41,593 bases of DNA from Opitutia bacterium (lineage in GTDB: Bacteria > Verrucomicrobiota > Verrucomicrobiae > Opitutales > Opitutaceae): assembly GCA_947442255.1 (NCBI GenBank), contig CANEVO010000021.1:1-41593 (forward strand), read 5' to 3'. The translations under genes and the position numbers were made by a program. Shown here piece by piece: positions 25,201 to 32,660 of this stretch; the stretch's first letter is position 1; every line of letters begins with the position of its first letter. The notes beneath the pieces are model-generated. The model did not search any database. It was given only the letters and a program-made list of their open reading frames with translations, and had not been told where the DNA came from.

Positions 25201-28200
25201 ATCTTGCCGTCGGGCTGCACCACGATGCCGGACACGCTCGCATTGGGACTCGGGGAGAACGAGGAATCGAGGGCCCCGGTCGCCGTGAAGCGCGCGAGAT
25301 TTCCGGCCAGCGGAGTGACGGCGTTGGTGAAGGAACCGCCGACAATGACGCTGCCGTCGCTCTGCCGGGCAAAGGCATAAACTTCACCCGCGAGGGGAGA
25401 ATTCGGGCCGCCGTTGAACGCGGCCCGCTGGGTGCCGGGCTGGTCGAGCCAGGCAAAACCGCGGACGGGCGTCCGGACGAGTGCTCCGTTCGGACGGATG
25501 GCGACGGCATTGACCGCCCCGTCCGTGGTGAGCGCGCTGCTGAAGGTCGGATCCACCGGGCCTTCGGGATTGAAGCGCGCGACGTTGGAACTGCCCGCGC
25601 CACCGAGGTCGGCGAAGGAGCCCGCCGCGATGATCCGCGCATCGGCCTGCACGGAGAGCGCATTGATCTGCGCGCCCGTGGCGCCGCCAGCCTTGACCTC
25701 AAAGCCGGTGTCGAGTGTTCCGTTGGGGTTGATGCGCGCAAGATACTTGCGGGGCACGCGGGTGGCGCTGCCCGTCGGCTGGAGGGAGACGAAACTGCCG
25801 CCGACGAGGATCTTCCCGTCGGACTGAATCTTGATCGAGTCGACGCGATTACCGGAACGCTCGTTCAACTCCAGGTTGAAGGTCGGATCCACCGTGCCAT
25901 TGGTGTTCAGCCGGGCCGCATACCGGCGCTGTGTCCAATTGGCGGCGCCGTTCGGCTGCAAGGTGGTAAACGAGCCACCGATGATGACCTTGTCGTCGGA
26001 CTGGATGCCCATCGAGATGATCGGCGAGTCAGCCTTCGGATCGTAGGTCGAATCCAGGGTGCCATCGGCATTGAACCGCGCGATGCGCAGGCGCGGGGTC
26101 GCGGGGATGACCCCGGTAATATCCTTGGGTTGCAGACTGGTGAAGATGCCGCCCATGACCGCCTTGCCGTCCGATTGCACGACGATCGCCGTAACCTGGC
26201 CGCTCACGCTGGGATCGTAGTTGCGATCGACCGTGCCGTCCACGTTGAGCCGCGCGACGCTGAAGCGCAGGAAACTTTCCGGCTGCGAAGTGGCGGTCGA
26301 GGCCCCGGGCGTGAAGGCCAGGAAGTCGCCGCCGACGAGAATCTTGCCATCCGGCTGCAGTACCATGACGGCGAGCGTCGAGTTCGGCGACGGGTCGAAG
26401 CCGGCGTCGAGGGTGCCATTCGCGTTCAGCCGGAGGATGTAGCCCCGGGAGACCGAATCGGTTGCACCCACGGGCCGCACGGCCGTGAAGGAGCCGGCGA
26501 CGAGGATCTTGCCGTCGGACTGGAGGGCGAGAGCGCCGGCCTGATCGTTGAGGTCGGGGTGAAACTCGGAGTCGATCGTGCCGTCGGGATTGAGCCGGGC
26601 GATGCGCTCGCGGGTTTCCCCGCCAATGGTCGTGAACGAACCCGCCACGATGACCTTGCCGTCGGGCTGCATGACCGCCGCGAGGACGCGGCCGTTGAAG
26701 TTGGGATTGTAGGTCGAATCGACGGAGCCGTCGGGATTCAACCGCGCGAGATAATTGTGGGTCGCGCCGCCGACGTTGGTGAACGAACCGCCGACGATGA
26801 TCTTTCCATCCGCCTGGATCGCTTCGGTCAGGATCCGGCCGCCGGCATCGATCTCGAAGGTCGAGTCGAGTGAGCCATCGGGATTCAGCCGGGCGAGCCG
26901 ATTGCGGCTGATCGCCGTCGGGGCACCAAGCGGCTGGGCGTGGGTGAACAAGCCGCCCAACACGACGCGACCATCCGGCTGGAACGCGATCGCGTTGACG
27001 CTCGCATTGAAGTTGGGATTGAACGCCTGATCGATCGTGCCATCGGGATTGTACCGGGCGAGATTGCTGCGCGTGGTGAGCGCGGTGCCGCGGCCCCAGA
27101 GCGTGGCGAAGGTACCGCCGATGAGGATGCTGCCGTCGGGTTGCACGCCAATCGCGGCGACGGGGCCGCTGGCGTTGGTGACGAAATCGACGTCGAGGGA
27201 ACCGTCGGCATTGAGCCGGGCGATGCGCTCGCGCATCGCGGGCGTCACCTCGGTCGCGAGATCAGGGGTGGTGTCGCCGTGATTGTAGCGGGCGGCAAAA
27301 TCGACCGGGAGGTCTTCCCACCGCGCCGCGCCAAACTGCCGCAGGACCAGTGCCGCCCAGTTGTTGAAGGCATTCTGGCCGGCCGGGCTGGTGGTGTCCT
27401 CAGTCGGGAAAGTGGTCTTGAACAGTTCCGTGAGCTTGCCGAAGCCCTCGAAGCCCACCGGCCGCGGCGGATAGCCGAGCGGCAGGAGCGTCGTGAAGGC
27501 GCCGCCGATTAGAATCTTGCCGTCCCGCTGGATCGCGATGGCCGCGACCGAGTTGTCGGCATTGGGATCGAACTCAGAGTCGACGGTGCCGTCTCTATTC
27601 AGCCGGGCAATTCGGTTGCGCGCCGTGGCCGCGGGCTTGCCGTTCTCCTGAAACCGGACGAAACCGCCGCCGACGAGAATCTTCCCATCCACGTGGATGG
27701 CGAGCGCGAGCACCATCGAGTTCGGGTTCGGGTTGAACGCAGTGTCGAGGCTGCCGTCGGTGTTGAGCCGGGCGAGGTAGTTGCGCGTCGTGGACGCGGC
27801 GGCGCCGATGGGCTGGACCGTGGTGAAACTGCCGCCGACCACGATTCGGCCGTCGGCCTGCTGAACCAAGGCGTGAACCTGGGGTTGCAACTGGCCGCCA
27901 AAATTGGGGTTGAATGCTGCATCGAGGGTCCCATCGGGGTTGAGCCGGGCGATCCGGTTGCGCGTCACCGGCGTTTCCGAGCCGCTGGGTTGAATCGTCG
28001 TAAAATCGCCGCCAATCACGATCTTGCCATCAGGCTGGACGAGGACGGCGCGGACCGGGCCGTTGGCCTTGGGATCGAAGGCGTGCTCGATCGATCCATC
28101 GGCGCCAAATCGAGCCAGGTTGCTCCGATGCACCCCGACACCAATATTGCGGAAAATTGCAAACTGGCCGCCGACCACAACCTTGCCATCGACTTGGATC

Positions 28201-28352
28201 GCTACTGCATAGACGTTGCCATCGGAATTGGGATCGAAGCCGTCCGAAGCGGAGGGGGTCTGGGCAGAGAGGGCAGTAAAGGTGGCAGCGACGGCGGCGA
28301 CTGAGAGCCGGGCATTGCGCACCAACGACCGGAAGAACGAGGCTAGGAGCAT
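22254..28352 (-). CDS. Giant delta-60 repeat (DUF5122) secreted surface protein
   Basis: About 2032 residues with a signal peptide (MLLASFFRSLVRNARLSVAA ... ALSAQ). Some 28 delta-60 units of about 50-55 residues follow, each like RIARLNADGTLDSTF, then VxAIAVQ, then PDGKILVGGSFT; they form beta-propellers. One unit is followed by an insert of about 80 residues without repeat character (about 27240-27478, LTELFKTTFPTEDTTSPAGQ and onward). Another pair is fused with a partial unit missing (GGNFTGLQPTGSIMLGGSFA, near 24340-24370). Unit 16 is degenerate (RTPVRGFAWLDQPGTQ). Then come a beta-sandwich stretch (about 1590-1760) and two copies of the C-terminal module LLRxVGPGL ... YTIQ ... ALxEIY seen in Opitutaceae exoproteins. 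A role in adhesion or binding is inferred. Confidence 0.93.
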   Translation of the reverse strand: MLLASFFRSLVRNARLSVAAVAATFTALSAQTPSASDGFDPNSDGNVYAVAIQVDGKVVVGGQFAIFRNIGVGVHRSNLARFGADGSIEHAFDPKANGPVRAVLVQPDGKIVIGGDFTTIQPSGSETPVTRNRIARLNPDGTLDAAFNPNFGGQLQPQVHALVQQADGRIVVGGSFTTVQPIGAAASTTRNYLARLNTDGSLDTAFNPNPNSMVLALAIHVDGKILVGGGFVRFQENGKPAATARNRIARLNRDGTVDSEFDPNADNSVAAIAIQRDGKILIGGAFTTLLPLGYPPRPVGFEGFGKLTELFKTTFPTEDTTSPAGQNAFNNWAALVLRQFGAARWEDLPVDFAARYNHGDTTPDLATEVTPAMRERIARLNADGSLDVDFVTNASGPVAAIGVQPDGSILIGGTFATLWGRGTALTTRSNLARYNPDGTIDQAFNPNFNASVNAIAFQPDGRVVLGGLFTHAQPLGAPTAISRNRLARLNPDGSLDSTFEIDAGGRILTEAIQADGKIIVGGSFTNVGGATHNYLARLNPDGSVDSTYNPNFNGRVLAAVMQPDGKVIVAGSFTTIGGETRERIARLNPDGTIDSEFHPDLNDQAGALALQSDGKILVAGSFTAVRPVGATDSVSRGYILRLNANGTLDAGFDPSPNSTLAVMVLQPDGKILVGGDFLAFTPGASTATSQPESFLRFSVARLNVDGTVDRNYDPSVSGQVTAIVVQSDGKAVMGGIFTSLQPKDITGVIPATPRLRIARFNADGTLDSTYDPKADSPIISMGIQSDDKVIIGGSFTTLQPNGAANWTQRRYAARLNTNGTVDPTFNLELNERSGNRVDSIKIQSDGKILVGGSFVSLQPTGSATRVPRKYLARINPNGTLDTGFEVKAGGATGAQINALSVQADARIIAAGSFADLGGAGSSNVARFNPEGPVDPTFSSALTTDGAVNAVAIRPNGALVRTPVRGFAWLDQPGTQRAAFNGGPNSPLAGEVYAFARQSDGSVIVGGSFTNAVTPLAGNLARFTATGALDSSFSPSPNASVSGIVVQPDGKILIVGAFTAVNGVTRNRIARLNQNGSLDADYDPNANGRVSVIALQADGKAIVGGSFTGFVPKGQVAAVPQAYIGRLNADGTLDRAFATIPNAPVSTLVIQGDGKVIAGGQFTIVQSDSQTLIQTRNNIVRLNPDGKLDASFDPNVNGPVNAVALQTNGQVVFGGAFSIVQPNGSAIGITRNNLARVNVDGTLDPGFNPSANSAVTNIAVQPDGSVVVAGPFTTLQSPSETVPITRSGLGRVNSSGAVDLGFNPDVNGDVFAVGSLSDGSVLVGGNFTGLQPTGSIMLGGSFASVGGVPARNLAILNDNGSVSASFQPRPDGAVNALLALPSSQTIIGGNFATIGGVARNRLARITADGLVDAAFNPNANAPVYALALQADGRILVGGSFTSIGGQSRNGLARLNADGSFDSSLAAPGLLSGLAVRGLAVQSDGRILVLSEGSGVRHTLTRLNADGSADSTFTPVSSGTASFHSITLQTDGRAILAGDFTSLGGLAVARVARLNANGTVDATFNPAPDGAVTALALQADGRLVIGGRFTFVGGLNRVGLARLAPTAPAQQTLGVAPNRTAIFWNRSGTGGELAATIFEFSLDRQTWVQLALGTRVAGTANWQVGGLSLPATGLFYIRARGIAPTVGGTSSGFYELVRQFSFSSPAPTNDLTTLEMKGGASTSPASAASVVVVDPFTGIASRRTIIVVAGEGTVEIVAASASDGAVANAARLVNLSTRGRVGAGSPLVLGFAIVGTESRPVLLRGVGPGLDEFRVENALRATRLELSRAGSGSFITQNEGWASASALAEAAVRTGAFPLASGSADSALLVTLAPGNYTIQITDPRGTGGVALAEIYDAGTGTASRLVNVSSLGRAGAGNDALISGFVIGGGTAAKVLLRAVGPGLAAYTTDAVVPDPSLTLYDAVGSALGSNDNWVSSVTTVSAAAQNSGAFSLTAGSKDAAVVATLPAGAYTIQVNSGSGIAGSALLEIYEVR

Positions 28353-28625
28353 GGAAAGAGTGGGTCCGGACGAAGAAAGTGGGAGAAAGGGCGCAGACAA
28401 GGGGAGCAACGTTGGGCTTCGGCGCGCCTCAAGGCAAGCGATGGCTGGGGGAGCTGGCAAATTTGATGTCGGACGAATCGAGCGGCATTTGGCAACCCGG
28501 TAAGAGTGGGATCATCCGGGACGGTTCCGTCAAATCCGGGGAGGCCGCAGCCACGGGGTTGTGTTACGTGGCGGCGACCGGTTCGTGAGGCCCGCCGGGA
28601 CTTAAGTGCTCAGCCGGGCTTGCGG

Positions 28626-28655
28626 AAAGGAGGAGGTGTGGCATCGTCCTCCTCC
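28626..28655 (+). promoter_or_regulatory. Shine-Dalgarno site inside an 8-bp hairpin
   Basis: AAAGGAGG (28626-28633) is the strongest ribosome binding site in the window. It overlaps GGAGGAGG (28629-28636), whose exact complement CCTCCTCC is at 28648-28655, with an 11-base loop that contains the candidate GTG start at 28638. Folding would hide the site and start codon. Regulation is inferred from base pairing only. Confidence 0.5.
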
Positions 28656-29171
28656 GCCATGAACCTACGCCCCTCCCTTGCCCTCATGTCCCTGTTCACC
28701 CTTCTGTTCGGAATGGCCAAAGCCGATCCGCTCAATGTTGGCGACGCCGCCCCGATTGTTTCCGCCGCCACCGATGCCGGTGCGACGCTCAACCTCGGCG
28801 ACGTCTATTCAAAGAACCAATACACGCTCGTCTGGTTCTATCCCCGCGCGCTGACCGGTGGCTGCACGAAGCAGGGCTGCTCCCTGCGCGATGCCAGCTC
28901 CGAGCTCACCAAGAAGGGCGTGGCGGTCGTCGGGGTCAGCAATGACCCGGTCGCGAAGCAGAAGGAATTCAAGGACACCAACAACTTCCCGTTCCCCCTG
29001 CTGGCCGACACCGACCGCAAGGTCATCAACGCCTTCGGCCAGGTCGGCAATGGCGCCGCCAAGCGCGAAGCCTACCTGATCAAGGGCGGCAAGATCGTCT
29101 ACAAGGACGCCGGCGTCACCGACAAGCAGGCCGAGAACATCCTAAACTTCCTCGCCTCGCAAAAGAGCTGA
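28638..29171 (+). CDS. Exported peroxiredoxin, BCP/PrxQ type
   Basis: A thioredoxin-fold peroxidase of about 170-177 residues. The active site is YPRALTGGCTKQGCSLRD, with the peroxidatic Cys in the T-x-x-C form and a second Cys four residues later (CTKQGC), the PrxQ arrangement. VVGVSNDPVAKQKEFKD and FPLLADTDRKVINAFG are the conserved strand-helix parts. The N-terminus NLRPSLALMSLFTLLFGMAKA is a signal peptide, so it reduces peroxides in the periplasm or as an exported protein. I choose the GTG at 28638 because AAAGGAGG lies 4 bases before it; an in-frame ATG at 28659 gives a seven-residue shorter form and would lie 22 bases from that site. A strong terminator follows. Confidence 0.9.
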   Translation: MASSSSAMNLRPSLALMSLFTLLFGMAKADPLNVGDAAPIVSAATDAGATLNLGDVYSKNQYTLVWFYPRALTGGCTKQGCSLRDASSELTKKGVAVVGVSNDPVAKQKEFKDTNNFPFPLLADTDRKVINAFGQVGNGAAKREAYLIKGGKIVYKDAGVTDKQAENILNFLASQKS

Positions 29172-29194
29172 GCTGGTTCATTCCCCTCTTCCCC

Positions 29195-29228
29195 GAGCGC
29201 GCGGCCCTGAGCCGCGCGCTCTTTTTTT
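29195..29228 (+). terminator. Rho-independent terminator after the peroxiredoxin gene
   Basis: Perfect 11-bp stem GAGCGCGCGGC / GCCGCGCGCTC with loop CCTGA, followed by seven T residues (29222-29228). It starts 23 bases after the stop codon. Confidence 0.95.
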
Positions 29229-29319
29229 GGCCGGAAGGGAGCGTTCGGTAGCGCTGCTGCACCCCGAAGCCCGTCTCCCCCTTCCGGCCCTCATCGATGT
29301 CGATTGCCAGTGTGGTGCT

Positions 29320-29564
29320 CCACCCGCGTTGAGCCGAAAGATCCCGTCGAGATCGCGGTCATCGGGGATCCGCCGGCGGGCCACGAAACCGTACCGGCGC
29401 ATCACGCGCGGCGGTCCCTGATGATGGCGAACGTAGCCGAGCTCGATGCCCGAATAATTATGGCCGAGCAATCCGCCCCGGAACGCAGTCTCGACCGGAA
29501 GCGCGACTTGGGCGGAGGCGAGGGCTGGGCCGGACAGGAGAAGAAGCGAGTGGATGATTTTCAT
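29320..29564 (-). pseudogene. N-terminal fragment of an outer-membrane barrel-like protein
   Basis: From the ATG at 29564 the frame gives a signal peptide (MKIIHSLLLLSGPALASAQV) and then GGLLGHNYSGIELGYVRHHQ, GYGFVARR-like RRYGFVARRRIP and DLDGIFRLNAGG. The alternating aromatic strands and the GHNYxGxELGYVRH form look like the first hairpins of an outer-membrane beta-barrel protein. After about 80 residues the sequence turns into Arg/Gly/Ser-rich low-quality translation that runs into the terminator region, so the gene is cut off. A barrel of normal size would need at least another 100 residues. It may be a remnant after deletion, next to the peroxiredoxin gene. Confidence 0.45.
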
Positions 29565-29676
29565 AAGCCGAGAGCGGCAAATTCGCCGACCCACCGTCGG
29601 TCGTAGCCGGACGCGTTCGCACGTCATCTCTTGGGCCTGCCGGGGAAATTGTCGTAAAAGGGACGCCGCCGCGGTC

Positions 29677-30411
29677 TCACAACTCGTCATCGCGACTCGC
29701 GCCGAGCGCGGAGGCGCGAGGATCCGCCCGGACGCGGGCGAGCCATTCCTCGATCAGCGCTTCGTGTTCCGCGTCGCTCTCCGGCCAGGGGGCCGCGACC
29801 AGATCGATCACGTAAAGCTCCCCGTCCATGCCGCGGACAAAATTTCGCGCGTGCAGATCGCCGATCAACCAGGCCCGGCCGGCCAGGAAAAACAGCCGCG
29901 GATGATCCCGGTTGGCGCGCACGAATCGCGAGGGGATCTCGATCAGGCCCTTGGGCAGCCGCGACGACATGTCATCGCCCTGCGCGAGCGGCTCGCCCAA
30001 GGTTTGCTTAGCGACGAGGATACCCTCGGGCGTGGCGGCCACCACCTCCGTCGGCATGCCGCCCAGCGCGTCAATCAACCACAGCTTCTCCAGCAGCGCA
30101 GTATAACTCCCGAGCCGGGCTTCCGCCAGCAGCCGGGATTCGTCGCCGCGCCGAAATCCGAACGCGCTTCCGATCTGCTTGTCCTCGCGCGGCAGGTAGA
30201 ACTTGTAGACCGATCCTTCGCCCTCCGCCGCGAACGCCCAGGCTTCCACCCCGCCCCCAATCCGGCGCAACCGGGCATTGGGTTCCTCGAGCGGGTTCTC
30301 CACGCCGCTGGCAAAGCCAAAGTCCTCCAGATTTCGCAGCGGCACGACCGCTCGCCAGGCCCGGATGGCGTCACCCAGGACCGCCCACTCCGCACCGGCG
30401 GACTCCAGCAG
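29677..30411 (-). CDS. Kinase-like protein (putative polyvalent protein kinase type)
   Basis: About 244 residues. The segments RRIGGGVEAWAFAAEGEGSV (loop region) and YKFYLPRED (candidate ATP lysine) come first. A middle part LLEKLWLIDALGGMPTEVVA follows, then GILVAKQTLGEP at the hinge. WLIGDLHARNFV is a D-x4-N catalytic loop and GELYVIDLVAAP a metal-binding Asp. This order matches kinase-like domains carried by phages and mobile regions, often called putative polyvalent protein kinase. The start is uncertain: an ATG at 30609 is in frame but would run through the whole upstream gene in another frame with poor third-base GC. Good coding begins near a CTG at 30411, and a GTG lies at 30345. It is most likely coupled to the small upstream gene. 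The substrate is unknown. Confidence 0.7.
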   Translation of the reverse strand: MLESAGAEWAVLGDAIRAWRAVVPLRNLEDFGFASGVENPLEEPNARLRRIGGGVEAWAFAAEGEGSVYKFYLPREDKQIGSAFGFRRGDESRLLAEARLGSYTALLEKLWLIDALGGMPTEVVAATPEGILVAKQTLGEPLAQGDDMSSRLPKGLIEIPSRFVRANRDHPRLFFLAGRAWLIGDLHARNFVRGMDGELYVIDLVAAPWPESDAEHEALIEEWLARVRADPRASALGASRDDEL

Positions 30412-30413
30412 GC

Positions 30414-30620
30414 TTACTTCGTCTTCGGCGAGGACGACGAGATCGCGGTCTGAATCTGCTCGGACACCGCATTTTTCTGCCGCCGCGCCGACACGAGCGA
30501 GCGCCGCCAGTCGTCGCTCGTGATCGTGTTGAAGACCGGCGCGCTCTTCGGCCCGCGGGAGGAGGCGGCCGCGGATGCGGGTGGGTTTTCCGGTGAAGGC
30601 ATCTTGCATGAGTCCGCCAT
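30414..30620 (-). CDS. Small conserved-looking protein upstream of the kinase-like gene
   Basis: A 68-residue protein from the ATG at 30620. The N-terminal 28 residues are Ser/Pro/Ala-rich (MPSPENPPASAAASS). The C-terminal part, FNTITSDDWRRSLVSARRQK and NAVSEQIQTAISS, is a charged helix with a Trp. I know no family name. It overlaps in another frame the 5' extension of the kinase-like gene, but about 85 percent of its codons end in G or C, against about 60 percent for that extension, so this frame is the likelier coding one. Its TAA (30416-30414) lies where good coding for the kinase begins, which suggests translational coupling. It may be a partner or regulator of the kinase. Confidence 0.45.
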   Translation of the reverse strand: MADSCKMPSPENPPASAAASSRGPKSAPVFNTITSDDWRRSLVSARRQKNAVSEQIQTAISSSSPKTK

Positions 30621-30721
30621 GATCCAAAGTTCGTTTCCCGGGCAGCGAAAGGCAAAGTCGACTTGCCGACAAGTTATTCGGAGGGCGGTGACCCGGTCGG
30701 GCGGATAATTCCGGGGATTGA

Positions 30722-30752
30722 TCTTCGCGCCCTTCGCGGCTTCGCGTGAACC
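30722..30752. repeat. Single arm of family C
   Basis: CTTCGCGGCTTCGCGTGA matches the right arm of the family C copy at 14731. No clear left arm lies within 100 bases. It stands 29 bases beyond the stop of the SDR gene, in a 160-base gap with no other feature. Confidence 0.6.
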
Positions 30753-30780
30753 CAAAATCAGCAAGCCGGAAGCCAGGAGT

Positions 30781-31554
30781 TTAAAGCGCCGCGAGCGTTC
30801 CACCGTCCACCGCGATGATCTGGCCGTTGACGAAATCCGAAGCGCGCGACGCGAGGAACACGGCGGCGCCCGCGAGCTCCTCGGGCTGGCCCCAGCGGCC
30901 TGCCGGCGTGCGCTTGCAGACCCAGGCATTGAACTCGGCATTCTCGATCAGCGGCTGGTTCAGCGGCGTGATAAAATAACCCGGCGCGATCCCGTTCGTT
31001 TGGATCCCGTGCTTCGCCCACTCCACCGCCATCGAGCGCGTCAGCATCTTCAGGCCGCCCTTCGCCGCCGCGTAGTTGGCGATCGTCACCCGCGCCACCT
31101 CGGAGATGAGCGACGTGATGTTGATGATCTTGCCGGCGCCGCGCGCGATCATCCGCGGCCCGACGGCCCGGGCGACGATGAAGGCGCTGGTGAGATTCGT
31201 GTCGATGACCTCGCGCCACTGCGCCTCAGTCATCTCCACCAGCGGCGCGCGGCGCTGGATGCCCGCGTTGTTCACCAGGATGTGGATCGGCCCGAAGGTC
31301 TCCTCAATCCGGGCGACTTCGCGCGCCACCGCGGCGCTGTCGTTGACATCGAACGCCGCGGTTTCCACGCGCGCCCCTTCGGCGCGCAACACCGCGGCCG
31401 CCGCCGCCAGCTTGGCGGTATCGCGGCCATTTAGGACCACCGCCGCGCCCGCCTCCGCCAGGCCGCGCGCGATGGCGAGGCCGAGCCCCTGGCTCGAGCC
31501 GGTGACGAGGGCCACCCGGCCGCTGAGATCGAAAAGCAAATTTTTTTCCGCCAT
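30781..31554 (-). CDS. SDR family oxidoreductase, gluconate-5-dehydrogenase-like
   Basis: A 257-residue classical short-chain dehydrogenase. The cofactor loop is VTGSSQGLG (18-25), with LNGRD after strand 2, which suggests NADPH acceptance through the Arg. NNAG is at 95-98, and the catalytic Ser, Tyr and Lys are S148, Y161 and K165 (NYAAAKGG). The C-terminal part TPLNQPLIENAEFNAWVCKR and TPAGRWGQPEEL is characteristic of gluconate 5-dehydrogenase (IdnO/GNO type), which interconverts gluconate and 5-keto-gluconate. The ATG at 31554 gives MAEKNLLFDLSGR, the usual N-terminus; an in-frame upstream extension starting at 31641 is not conserved. It sits apart from the operon upstream, with family E repeats between. 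A related sugar acid could be the true substrate. Confidence 0.88.
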   Translation of the reverse strand: MAEKNLLFDLSGRVALVTGSSQGLGLAIARGLAEAGAAVVLNGRDTAKLAAAAAVLRAEGARVETAAFDVNDSAAVAREVARIEETFGPIHILVNNAGIQRRAPLVEMTEAQWREVIDTNLTSAFIVARAVGPRMIARGAGKIINITSLISEVARVTIANYAAAKGGLKMLTRSMAVEWAKHGIQTNGIAPGYFITPLNQPLIENAEFNAWVCKRTPAGRWGQPEELAGAAVFLASRASDFVNGQIIAVDGGTLAAL

Positions 31555-31640
31555 GTTCCAGCCTATTCCAGACGCGCCGCGGCGAGGCAACGCCGATTCG
31601 GCGCGGATCGGCTGGAGTGGAAGTGTGGCCGACAACTCCA

Positions 31641-31700
31641 CGGGCGTGCACGAGGCACGCCCCTACGAAATGGGTGTAGGGGCGTGCCTCGTCCACGCCC
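31641..31700. repeat. Palindromic repeat family E, copy 2
   Basis: GGGCGTGCACGAGGCACGCC with CCTAC, then after about 10 bases GTAGGGGCGTGCCTCGTCCA with CGCCC: an inverted pair of the unit seen at 12757-12870. It lies between the PIG-L deacetylase stop and the SDR start. Confidence 0.85.
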
Positions 31701-31745
31701 GATGGTTACGGCATTTCTCAATCCGCTAACCCGACTCCGCGCCTG

Positions 31746-32603
31746 TCACGCGCCCCATTGCCGGAGTCGCGCCGAGATATCGGAGCGCAAGCGGTCGACA
31801 TGGCTCAGGGTGAAGTCCAGCGGCGAGAGCGAATCATCGTGCACCAGCGGCGTGAGATCCATCGCCCACGTCAGGGCCGTGGTCTTGTCCACCGCATGCG
31901 AAGTGTGGAACGTGGCATTCGCGAGCCGCCGGCCCATCGTCGCGGTGTCGTAGCGTTTGCCGCCGCTGATCTGCGAGTCGAAGACCTTCACGAGCTCGAG
32001 CGCCAGCTCCGGGCGGGCCCCGACATCGAGGCCGACCTTCTGCGCATCATCCAGCCAGTCGAGATCCCGCCACGCCTCGCAACCGAGCACGCGTCGCGGC
32101 CGGCGTTCCCGCGGCAGCGCGCGGAGCGCTTCGAGACAGCGGAGGAAAAGCCCCACGTGAGTGTCGTGCTTGTCGGCCGGCTGGTGCAGGTAAACCACCT
32201 CCGGCGTGCAGCCGGAAAAGATCCGCCCCAAGTCCTCCAGGACCCCGGGCTGACCCGGCCGCTTGACGTCAGCGCTCGGATACGCGAGCTGCAGTTGAAG
32301 TGAGTAGCGGCCCAGCGTCGCCGCCTGGCGCTGCTCCTCGCGGCGCACCGCGCGCATCTCCGCATCCGTGAACCCCGCGTACCGGCCGGTGCGGGCCGAG
32401 CCGCCGCCATCGGTCACGACCACGCCGGTGAAATGCCGATCGTCGCGCCCGACGCATTCCGCCACGCCGGCATAGGCCATGATCTCGATGTCATCCTGGT
32501 GCGCGACGACGCACAGGTGCGTCGTCCGGGCCAGCGCTTGTTCCGGAGTCAACCCGGCCGGCTCGGGCACAAAGACGTCGGCATCGGGACGGTGGAATTT
32601 CAT
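31746..32603 (-). CDS. PIG-L (LmbE-like) family deacetylase
   Basis: A 285-residue zinc-dependent deacetylase. The metal and catalytic motif is CVVAHQDDIEIMAYAG (AHxDD type), the second histidine block is YLHQPADKHDTHVGL, and VVVTDGGGSARTGRY is the family's strand-turn region. PIG-L enzymes remove N-acetyl groups from GlcNAc-containing substrates such as GlcNAc-inositol or related sugar derivatives. No signal peptide, so it works in the cytoplasm. It is the last gene of a three-gene minus-strand operon (HutF-like, nucleotidyltransferase, deacetylase) with gaps of 30 and 57 bases. Together with the nucleotidyltransferase it points to modification of an activated or free amino sugar; the exact substrate is not evident. 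Confidence 0.88.
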   Translation of the reverse strand: MKFHRPDADVFVPEPAGLTPEQALARTTHLCVVAHQDDIEIMAYAGVAECVGRDDRHFTGVVVTDGGGSARTGRYAGFTDAEMRAVRREEQRQAATLGRYSLQLQLAYPSADVKRPGQPGVLEDLGRIFSGCTPEVVYLHQPADKHDTHVGLFLRCLEALRALPRERRPRRVLGCEAWRDLDWLDDAQKVGLDVGARPELALELVKVFDSQISGGKRYDTATMGRRLANATFHTSHAVDKTTALTWAMDLTPLVHDDSLSPLDFTLSHVDRLRSDISARLRQWGA

Positions 32604-32660
32604 CGGCGGAAAAACTGTCCGCCGCCCGCTGTGCGGACGAGCGCGAAGTTCCGGTCTCCC

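Noticed and set aside
22254..28352. Possible CRISPR array or tandem DNA repeat because of regular spacing
   Set aside because: The periodicity of about 150-170 bases comes from protein-level delta-60 units. DNA identity between units is low, there are no constant 25-40 base repeats with unique spacers, and no cas genes are present.
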